64,000 nt of DNA from Cordia subcordata (taxonomy: Eukaryota > Streptophyta > Magnoliopsida > Boraginales > Cordiaceae). Both the position numbers and the translations under genes were made by a program. The notes beneath the pieces are model-generated. The model was given only the letters and a program-made list of their open reading frames with translations, had not been told where the DNA came from and searched no databases. The stretch covers positions 12,263,001 to 12,327,000 of the forward strand of contig JAPTOF010000002.1 of assembly GCA_028554755.1 (NCBI GenBank), written 5' to 3'. Within the stretch, counting starts at the first letter, position 1, and every line of letters starts with the position of its first letter. Positions 38,802 to 46,722 of the stretch are shown here, piece after piece.

Positions 38802-41800
38802 CCTCCTTCAGTTGCCAAAAATCGTATGATGGCACATGTAACTGATACAGCTCTATGTTCACTGCAGTTTGATAAGGTGGAGTGTCTACCAGAGTTACCC
38901 TTAGGAGAATGTTGGGTGGTAAGATAATTTCCTTGATGGATATCATGGATGTGACTGATTGTCTGTCTCACTATTTTTAAGTCATTCATATGCTATGTTC
39001 AGGTATCTAAACTTCATATGCTTATTGATGATGTTACCATGAGTTATGACAAGTTTTTCTTTGGAGATGTTGCGAGGGATATATATGATTTCTTCTGGGC
39101 AGATTTTGCTGACTGGTAAGTTGTATCCATTTTTCTTTAACAACTAGTTGTTCATCTAGTATTTAATTATTCCCTCTATAGCTTTTGTGTCTACCTCTGT
39201 GCAGCAGTAGCAGTGACTCTTTGTCATAAAGCTGCCGCAACCTAGTATAAGGACCTGGACTCATATAAGAATTGAGACTTAAATCTTTCTGTAATTAGGA
39301 TTTGGAAGCTATAAGCATGCATCAAGACATGATTTGCGAACTCAAATCGTAATTGATATAGGAAATTATATTAAAAGCTCTTTCTATTTTTGAGCTTTGC
39401 TTGGTATACGAAGCGCACCCCTTGAATGGCACACATAATAACTTTACTTCACTGATAAAATAAAGATAAATTAGAGTCCTATATAAACTCCATTAGCAAT
39501 TTTAGAGTCTGCGCAAGAATAATGGTTTGCGTAGAACTTCTATAATCACATCATTGCATCATCATTAGCTTTCCCTCAAAGCCGCCTGTCAATAAACCTG
39601 GAAAAGAATATTAGGTGTATTGTGAGACTTTAATCTTGGAATGGGCCTTCAGTAGTAAGGGACTGTGGACTAGAAATGGTGATAAGCTATATAAATATGC
39701 TTTCTTGACAGGAAAAGTGGTTGAACTTCAGTTTTATCAGAGGAGCCAAAAATGCATTTTTTCATTCAGCCCATTTTTCCCCTTTTGAGAGGTTATAGTT
39801 CAACATGTTTATATTGATCTTATCCTTCTTCCTAGGCTTACTCTTATATCTCTCATCAGGTACATCGAAGCTAGTAAAGCTCGCCTCTATCACTCTGGAG
39901 GACAGTCAGTTGCCTCTGTAGCACAGGCAGTTCTCCTTTATGTTTTTGAGAATGTATTGAAAATGCTACATCCTTTTATGCCATTTGTTACCGAAGAGCT
40001 ATGGCAGGTAATGGATTTGTTTCACAAGAACAGCTGTGCTTTTCCACTTAATCTCTCAGTTGTTTCTTTGTCTTTGGATAATCTGAAGATGTTTCTCAAA
40101 GGTTCATGTTAATAGATGGAATCGCAGGCAGACATATGAGCCAGACATGTAACCAGTAAAATTCTCAAATTTTGCAAGCTTGGATATAAATTGTAGAAGA
40201 AGCTTTTGAATAAGTGGCAATATTGACTTTGAATATTGGCTATGTTTTTAATCTACAAGACTAAGTGCTTAGCTAGTCATTTTCGGAAGCATTTTATATC
40301 AGGTTGTGCCGTTTGACAAGCTCCAGTTGTGGATTAGGTAGTCTCTATATACGTTTTGATGTCTGTCATCAATTTTGCAAACAAGGTTGTTAGGTGTTCT
40401 GAAGTTTTTCACATCAGTGGTGAGAGATTATTCCTTATAACTTCCTTGAAATAGAATTAAGTGCTTATTCTTGACCTCTAAATTGAAATTTTGGTATTAT
40501 TGAACGATAACCTGTATTAGCGGTTTCAGTATGTTAGTTGAATAGTGATACTGATTGGTACCAGTAATAAGAGTTGAAGCATAAGGTGTGACCAGGAATT
40601 TTCTTTTAAACTATATTGAAGACTTCAATTAGATTTGAATCTCTTGCTGATGATAGTTTGGTCATAAATTTTGCTGCAGTAAATGAGAATATTCTCTTCT
40701 CTATCCACCTGTATTTTTGCATGAAATAATAAAATTTCGAACTTCTATCCTGTTTTCCCTTTGGCTTTCACTACCTTATATACTTTTGTACAGGCCCTAC
40801 CCAATAGAAGAGAAGCTCTTATAGTGTCTGCTTGGCCATCAACTTCTCTTCCTATAAATGTGAACTCCATCAAGAAATTTGAGAACTTGCAGGCTCTGGT
40901 GTGTATCAGTTACTCACATGCATTTTGATTGGTCTTATATTTTTAGGTAAACAAATTGAGAAGTTTCTTGTTTTACTTTTGAGCTTAGACAAGAGCAATT
41001 CGAAATGCACGAGCAGAATATTCTGTTGAGCCAGCAAAACGTATCTCTGCAACTATTGTTGCTAATTCAGAAGTTACCAAATATATCTCTGTAAGTTGTC
41101 CACTTTTCCTAGACCAGCTTCAATCTACCTTAATGAAATATTATGTTACTCTTTGAAATCCCGCTTGGTGCTTTTTGCTTGTATTTTATACAAGCGAGAG
41201 TGATACATGTGCATTTGTAGGTTTCAAGTATACATGTTAGTTTGACGCACCTCACCGAAGCCTCTATACTGCTGCACTTTTGCTTCTGGCCTGCGACATT
41301 CTCTTTGTGAAGTTTTATGGTGTACTTTGATATTGAAGCATAGTTGTTGGAGAATGGTTCATATATGTGAATATAAAACCTATACTAAGTACAAATATCA
41401 GTGCACGTAATGAATGTACAACTGAAGACAGTGAGCAGTGTTCACTTTTCAAATGGTATGATATATGGTGAACTGCATCTACATGGCCATTTCAATTTAG
41501 ATAACATTTACAGAGCACATCCAAAGCAATCTATGTCATAGATGTGTATGGCATTTTCTGTGGGTCTGAAAGCTTTTTGCTGCCAGTTCAATGAACAAAT
41601 AAATTATGATGAAGAAAGAATTCCCGTACATTCACCTACAACATAGGATCAGTCATTAAATGCATGATACATACTCTTTTGCATATATGTGATGCGTAGT
41701 TTTTCACGCAGTATATGTTAGTAGTCCCTGAAATTCATTGCCAGTAAGAAAAGAAGAGCTCATTGCCTCCTCTAAGATTGCTCACCGACATTTCTAGGAG

Positions 41801-43259
41801 TGAAAATTTCTGTTGCTAGTCCAACTTATATACAGCTGATCAGATCCAAAACTAATGAGGAAGGAATTGTTTAAATTTAATTACATTGAATTGAATGGGA
41901 ACATAGACACTACTTGACCAACAATGTTTTATACTCTATTCACTTTTTATATTCTTGCATAAACATCGCTTACACTTCATTCTTGTCTCTGTTTGAGGTA
42001 GCATATGTTCATTCTGAAATTTGAACTTGGTTATGTTTATGCACCACGGTTTGCCTCATGCAGAGTGAAAAGGAAGTGTTAGCTCTTCTTTCCAGACTAG
42101 ATTTGCAGAATGTCAATTTCACTGATTGCCTCCCAGGTATGTTCGCATCGAATTGCAACAGACAATATTTATGGCTCTGGTAATTTTCTTCTTTACTTTG
42201 GGTGATGATCAGCTAAACATGTTTCCTTGTCCAGTTGGTTTGTTTACATATGATGTTTTTCAGGGGATGCCAATCAATCTGTCCACCTTGTTGCTAGTGA
42301 GGGTCTAGAAGCATATCTTCCCCTAGCTGACATGGTTGATATCTCTGCTGAAGTAGAGCGCCTTTCCAAGCGCCTCACCAAAATGCAAACAGAATATGAT
42401 GGCCTTATTTCTCGCTTGCGTTCACCAAAGGTAAGCACATTGCCGTCTGTTCAATTCCATCTCCTTGGATATGCTGAATGCATGTATGAGCAAGACAAAA
42501 TCTGAAGTGAAAATCTTTCACTGGACACCATTTCTTATAATATACCATACAAAATCTGGCAAAATAACCCACACCTGTACAGTTACTTTCATTGTGCTTG
42601 ACATTTCATGGGGTAATTGTATAGCAATGCCTTGGCAAGGTGTTTCAGTTATAATAATAACAGTTTTGTCTGCATGTTGTAGCGATAACGTCAGAGTTGT
42701 CAACAGTGTTCTCTTATTTTCCTTCATTTTCTCCTCTATATAAGTGAAAAGGAAGCATTATTAGTGTTGCTGTCTATTCTTTTACATGAACTTCCAAGCT
42801 AACATTATACCTGAGTATCAAATTCTTTTATATGAACCCCCAAGCAAACACTATATCTGTGTCTGAAAGTACTAATTTTACATTATGGGCCTTTGGTGCC
42901 ATCCGGCTACCTACTTCAAGTGAGCCAAATGGAAATTAAAAAAAAGAAAAAAAAAAAGTTGCATTTGCATTTGGTTTGAAGCAGTATCTAAAATGTTGCG
43001 GAGAAATTCCATAATGGTATATCCTTTGCGCTCTCAAGTAAATGTTCTGCATAATGGAATATCCTTTGCACTCTCAAGTAAATGTTCTGACCTATCCACG
43101 AACTTCTGATGTTTTTTTTTCTGTTTACAGTTTGTGGAGAAAGCACCCGAGGAAATTGTCCGTGGGGTCCGAGAAAAAGCTGCAGAAGCAGAAGAGAAAC
43201 TAACTCTAACAAGAAATCGTTTGGAATTCCTCAAATCCACAGTTTTGGTCTCCGAGTAA
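14900..43259 (+). CDS. EMB2247: Valyl-tRNA synthetase, chloroplast/mitochondrial
   Basis: Charges tRNA-Val and edits mischarged threonine in organelles. 27 exons: 14900-15035, 15256-15346, 15801-15927, 19824-19907, 20525-20619, 21224-21315, 21846-21899, 22414-22466, 22558-22625, 23320-23395, 24140-24223, 24816-24964, 25059-25176, 25278-25394, 30810-31030, 32975-33064, 35409-35520, 37245-37355, 37501-37638, 38868-38918, 39003-39115, 39860-40007, 40794-40898, 40989-41090, 42064-42136, 42264-42430, 43131-43259. The frame holds throughout: 967 residues. Seen: Arg/Ser-rich transit segment (1-45), HMGH (108-111), editing-domain TTRPET (about 275-280) and [25 protein letters not shown] (467-475), DTWFSS, KMSKT (592-596), the anticodon-binding helices and a C-terminal coiled-coil arm (about 895-967). 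Introns total over 25 kb. Intron 14 holds a Copia element; intron 3 a Gypsy-type derivative. The gene appears intact. Targeting is inferred from the family. Confidence 0.96.
18213..19271 (-). mobile_element. Compact Gypsy-type LTR element (TRIM-like) in valyl-tRNA synthetase intron 3
   Basis: Two direct repeats, 18213-18555 and 18874-19271, flank 318 bases. Read on the minus strand each repeat begins TGATGCARCCCAGAATTT and ends CCGYTGYGTTA. Two bases after the 5' LTR (the right copy) comes TGGTATCATAGC, close to the initiator-Met primer site. Just before the 3' LTR is a short purine-rich stretch ending AGGGAGAC. The interior keeps only a stub resembling the start of gag ([10 protein letters not shown], then a stop) and the tail of a polyprotein (KLEDKFFL). 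The right LTR has about 55 extra bases near 19030-19080. I could not see a clear target duplication. The LTRs have diverged noticeably, so it is an old insertion. Confidence 0.7.
25633..25887 (+). repeat. 5' LTR of the Copia element
   Basis: Starts TGATAAGAGAG and ends TTCTCTTTA. A TATATATATAAG box lies near 25813-25824. It differs from the 3' LTR at only three positions by eye (A/G, C/T, C/T), about 1.2 percent. Confidence 0.96.
26099..26761 (+). pseudogene. Copia gag, first open segment
   Basis: A 220-codon frame starting [16 protein letters not shown], with the UBN2/gag signature [17 protein letters not shown] and [15 protein letters not shown]. The frame ends early after EKEAYLN. The next segment, in another frame, continues the same protein, so a one-base-class frameshift lies around 26710-26757. 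It is a retrotransposon capsid gene, not functional as it stands. Confidence 0.88.
26736..27593 (+). pseudogene. Copia gag end, protease and GAG-pre-integrase
   Basis: Continues gag in a shifted frame. A Gly/Arg-rich basic stretch leads to a CCHC zinc knuckle ([14 protein letters not shown]), then the aspartic protease motif WVLDTGAN, then LWHQRLGHP of the pre-integrase region. The frame breaks just after LGHP (27593); the following HHCC residues CNAC appear in another frame near 27620. Confidence 0.88.
27594..28397 (+). pseudogene. Copia integrase, with in-frame stops
   Basis: The integrase core is recognised from [13 protein letters not shown], then [13 protein letters not shown] and [14 protein letters not shown] (DDE residues present), then the open part [14 protein letters not shown]...[12 protein letters not shown] and the GKR-like end [14 protein letters not shown]. 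At least two in-frame stops interrupt the core: TGA in RFT-stop-FYPL, and TAG near 27868. Another TAG ends the segment after PFAQL. Confidence 0.85.
28749..30244 (+). pseudogene. Copia reverse transcriptase and RNase H, with stops
   Basis: The reverse transcriptase starts at [18 protein letters not shown] and passes [24 protein letters not shown] and [10 protein letters not shown]. It meets a TAA after EEVYMV (about 29208), a break near 29358, then YVDDIII (catalytic YVDD) and [15 protein letters not shown]. Another TAG follows at about 29768. RNase H is visible as [28 protein letters not shown] and [12 protein letters not shown]. It cannot be translated as one protein. Confidence 0.88.
30321..30575 (+). 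repeat. 3' LTR of the Copia element
   Basis: Same length and ends as the 5' LTR. It is preceded by the polypurine tract and followed by the GGGAC target duplication. Confidence 0.96.
31345..31783. repeat. Fold-back repeat with GGGACCAAA-type units in intron 15
   Basis: The left half repeats TTGGTCCYTATTGT-like units (for example AATTTGGTCCCTATTG); the right half repeats the complement (TAGGGACCAAAGTGACAC, AAGGACCAAATTGGCC). The two ends, GAATTCCCCAAATGGTCTC and the complement of its partner at about 31750-31783, pair imperfectly. This is a widespread class of plant palindromic non-autonomous repeat. No open frame in it resembles a gene. Confidence 0.6.
33526..33649. repeat. 42-bp tandem repeat, three copies
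   Basis: Unit GGAGGGTGAAGTCTGAGAGA plus 22 more bases repeats at 33526, 33568 and 33610 with almost no mismatch. The period is a multiple of three, so an open frame repeats a 14-residue unit ([14 protein letters not shown]). It sits directly before a LINE fragment inside valyl-tRNA synthetase intron 16. Confidence 0.9.
33640..33860 (+). mobile_element. LINE fragment (zf-RVT end of a non-LTR reverse transcriptase)
   Basis: Across two frames one can read [14 protein letters not shown] and then [20 protein letters not shown]. This matches the layout of the zf-RVT tail of plant L1-type elements (E-T-x-x-H-L-L-L-x-C, then a W-rich stretch). It is short, frameshifted and without a poly(A) end. Confidence 0.5.
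38119..38314. repeat. 98-bp tandem duplication in intron 19
   Basis: TGTCCAGATACAGTGCAGAT... is repeated head to tail at 38119 and 38217 with a single visible mismatch (TTATGC against TTTTGC). It is a recent local duplication within an intron of the valyl-tRNA synthetase gene. Confidence 0.95.
43010..43089. repeat. 40-bp tandem duplication in the last intron
   Basis: CATAATGGTATATCCTTTGC plus 20 bases is repeated at 43010 and 43050 with two visible mismatches, 41 bases before the last valyl-tRNA synthetase exon. Confidence 0.92.
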
Positions 43260-44120
43260 CTTCCTTTTCCACACAAAGTACTACCAACTGAAATTACCTA
43301 TTCGTAAGGTTGATCACTTATATTTGATGCAGCCATCTTCAGTCTTAGTACCCAAAACTTCCAATGTTGCTTTTTGGCTTGCCACGTCTAGTCTTCCTGT
43401 CTACGTTTATTATAGAATCGAGAATCTCTACGAGCGTGCTATGACATTTGCTCGAACTGATTTTATTGCTTCGAAGCTCAGCCCAAGCACTAGACAGGAA
43501 GGCATTTGGTGCATCTAAAACTGATTTTTATCAGCAGCCATCTTCCTGAACTGAGTTTTGCTTTTATGCTTAATCCAAGGGTTGCATCTAGTTTGTCCGA
43601 TCAACCCTTCTTCACTTCATGCCATCAAAAGTTGACAATTGCTGCTTTGGTAGAGATTTTGTACTGTGTAAGAGAGCAACGTTATGTTGACTGTTAGTGT
43701 AGCATCTCTCTTGTGAAATTCTTATATCATTCATATTCTTTCTCGTATTCTTGTACACAAGAAAATATTGAGATAGTGCAGAAGTCGATAATTCAGGTGT
43801 TGCAGACTTGTGGTCAGCCTAAACATCTCACGATGTATTTGTACAATGTTTGGAAACATTCGTAGTACAGAATTCATTTATTAAAAAAAAATTCATTTGA
43901 TTTATGAATATTTCGTGAGTATTTGTATCTTTAAATGAATTCAGTTGTTTGGTTTGTCAGCCAGGTTCCCAACTTAACTAGCTCACAAGAGTTTGCATCC
44001 AAAAAAAAAAGTCAGCCAACTATATGTGTATTCCCTTCGAGACAACTCTTTCGAAGAAATTCCAACAAAATAGTCCTATAACTTTACTCAGAAAGGGGTA
44101 GCAGAAATTAAGCCCGGGCG

Positions 44121-44270
44121 ACTATTTACCAAGAGGCACACGTTTTTCCAAAGCTGTAAAATTATGTACGGGGATTTACCAAAAGGCACAGGTCTTTTCA
44201 AAGTTGTAAAATTATGTACGAGGATTTATCTAAAGGCACAGGTCTTTCCAAAGTTGTAAAATTATGTACG
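44121..44270. repeat. 50-bp tandem repeat, three copies
   Basis: Units ending GTAAAATTATGTACG recur at 50-base steps (ATTATGTACG at 44161, 44211 and 44261). The inner part is ATTTACCAAAAGGCACAGG. Copies differ at several positions, so the array is not very recent. Confidence 0.9.
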
Positions 44271-44412
44271 AGGGTTGACGTCTGCCCTATGCCACATGCA
44301 AAAGTTAATTTTATCTTGTTATTTGTTCATTCGGGTACAATCAAATGGTAAGCATGAATTGTTCGTCAAATACATTAACGTTAAGTAGAGAATGTGTCCC
44401 ACATACTAATAG

Positions 44413-44671
44413 TGTGTTTGGAATGATCTTATTTTAAGATGCTTATCCTATTAAAATTTAGAGATATCTTATAAGATTTAAGATTTTTTATTATATGCAC
44501 CATATATTTTATAGTTGTAAAAGGTAAAATAAGAAAGATTGCTTATTTCTTATAAGATAAAAAGTATAATTTTATTTTAAATTTTCATAAGATGCATGAT
44601 AAGATTTCTTAAATATGTACCCTCATTTTAATAGGATAAGTATCTTAAAATAAGACTATAATAAACAGAGC
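44413..44671. repeat. MITE with about 40-bp terminal inverted repeats
   Basis: The left end reads CTTATTTTAAGATGCTTATC and the right end is its complement with few changes (GATAAGTATCTTAAAATAAG), flanked by TGTTTGGAATG and TAATAAACAGAG. The unit is 259 bases, AT-rich and non-coding. The ends suggest a hAT-like or related DNA transposon derivative. Confidence 0.7.
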
Positions 44672-45301
44672 ATAAATTTAAACCTAAAGCAACGGTGCTC
44701 CAGAGAGTAAATGGGCCTCAAGCCTCACCAGGGGAAATAAACTTGGAATTACCTGCTCTATCTATGTATGGACGCATCCTTATCTCATACTTGTTCGGGA
44801 ATCAAGTTTATTTACTTTTAATGGTAAGACAACAAATCTAGTTACTGATCTTTTGAATTCAAAATTAATTGGAAAAAAATTCACTTTTTTATAAAGTTAT
44901 TAAAAAATTCTAAGAAAGTCAATCCAAACAACACCTAAGCATGTCCCATGAACAACATACCATTAAAAATTATTCTCCGCTAAAACATGTCCAGGTTCCA
45001 ATTCCTGAGACAAAGGAGCTCGTAACAGCATCCAATACACAAATAACAAAATCTGACTTAATACCACGGAAATAAATCCACTTAGTTCCTACAGTGTGTA
45101 TATTTCTAGTGTAACAGATCCACAAGTATCAAGCTGTTATGACAAGAAGGCAAGGCTTCTTGTCCTTCACATATCAAACGCAGCATGAAAGCCAATACTA
45201 CATCCTTTACCAAAATCTCAGCAGGCCTCCCTTCATCAAGCCCAGACCAAGCAGCAACGAGGCCGTAACCGGCAAAAAGATGACAATGAAGAACAGGACT
45301 A

Positions 45302-45371
45302 AGAGGGTGTTTATCAGTGCTAGCTTTTTATTACGTAAGCAGCCAATAAGCTAGCGTGCCAAACACCCTCT
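45302..45371. repeat. 70-bp miniature inverted-repeat element
   Basis: AGAGGGTGTTT at the left and AAACACCCTCT at the right are a perfect 11-bp inverted pair. Further in, GTGCTAGCTT and AAGCTAGCGTG extend the pairing. Such ends resemble hAT-type MITEs. I could not settle the target duplication. Confidence 0.6.
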
Positions 45372-45984
45372 ACAGCACATCCCAAGTGATGATACCAAAG
45401 AACAGCTCTTACCGGTCATTCTGTTCAAATTGGATTAACTTGACACAGAGATGGATAGCACAGTGCACAACTCCAAAATTGGAGCATTGCTGTAGAGAGA
45501 AATAACAGATGAATTAGGGAACCCCAACCAATTCCCACTATCAGCTGATTCAGGGAAATATACATGAATCTGAATAGCTGGACTTTAAGTCCCAAAGGGC
45601 CTCGAGCAAGACTAAAGTTCACTGGACAGATGAGCATATGTCCCACAGAACAAAACCTAGATACCAAAGATGCTCCCAACTGTTACAAGCCAATAAAAGT
45701 AACTTCCAGGGAAAAAGATATCGATATTAAATATTAAATGATTGAGAGTAGAGCCCCCACAAAGAATACGTGTACCACTAAACTACAGCCACCACCTTAG
45801 TTAGCAAAGGAGCAGCTACATTTGTAGAAAAGAAGCATTTGGGTTAATAATGTAAATATGGAAAGCTACAGTGATCTTGCTAAACTTGTGAAAACAAAAC
45901 CAGTTCACTTCCTGTTAACTTTGGGAGATCACTGGGATGCCATTATCTACAGTTAGATACCACACGTCAGATCAAATGAGGCAG

Positions 45985-46710
45985 TTGCTGAATTCATAAC
46001 AGGCAAGCAACAAATTGTCCTCGAGAAATCCAGCTTTTCCACTCAGCCTCTGCTTGTTTGCAGGAGCTATCTCCCCTGCAATTTTCTCTTTCAGACCACC
46101 AACAGTTTCAGAGAGGATTGCACCATGATTTCCAGTGTTTGACCTTTAAGATTCACTTTAACTATAAACATAGTAAAATTAAGAGAAGCAGGTCCCTGCA
46201 GCAAAAACAATAGGAAGATAACCTTAAGTAATTGGCCATGTCAATAACCGACAACTTATGTAACTAAAACTTAAGCAATGGCCAAGTATCACACCAGTAT
46301 AGCAATTTCATACTAATTTTAGCAAACATTAATGAAAAGACGCTCCATACCAAATGCCAGCGAAGAAGTCTTCTTGAATGAGTGTAGAGGCATTGAGCTT
46401 TTGTCTCTTACGCTCCGGTTAATCTGGAACCCGAGGAATAGCTTCACCAGGTGGAATGTGAAGGCATGGGGGCGGTGGAACCATGGGCATGCCAGGCTGG
46501 GTCACTGGTGGAGGAACAAATAGACGAGAGCCAGCAGGAGTAAATTTTGATCAGGTGGCGGTGGAACAGGGATGCTTGGTGGATTCATCGACATGGAAGG
46601 ACGCATACGAGGACGATTTACTGTAAGTGGCTGCTTTCTGGGCATCATTGGCATTGAGGCACTGGTACTCGAACAAAATCTAAAAGTAAACTGGCATGGC
46701 CACTGGAGTA
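45985..46710 (-). pseudogene. SF3A1 (splicing factor 3A subunit 1) pseudogene fragment
   Basis: On the minus strand, in changing frames, one reads a Pro/Met-rich part (MNPPSIPVPPPP, SRLFVPPPVTQPGMPMVPPP), then PERKRQKLNASTLIQEDFF. After about 190 unrelated bases come NLKGQTLEIMVQS and, shifted, LSETVGGLKEKIAGE, ANKQRLSGKAGFLEDNLLL. This is the C-terminal half of SF3A1, including its ubiquitin-like domain. Frameshifts (about 46553 and 46110) and at least one in-frame stop (before PERKR) make it dead. The central break starts with GGTATGG and ends in TTTATAG, so an intron may be kept, which would argue for a DNA-level copy over a processed one. Its upstream end almost touches the topoisomerase stop codon. 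Confidence 0.82.
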
Positions 46711-46722
46711 AGACGCTGCAGC

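Larger units (their letters stand above)
43260..46722. other. Convergent intergenic region, valyl-tRNA synthetase / topoisomerase
   Basis: The first several hundred bases are probably the synthetase 3' UTR. After that come a 50-bp tandem repeat (44121-44270), a MITE with long inverted ends (44413-44671), a MITE-like AT-rich stretch ending near 44935, a 70-bp miniature element (45302-45371) and the SF3A1 pseudogene (about 45985-46710). I see no intact gene between 44.7 and 45.9 kb. Confidence 0.55.
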
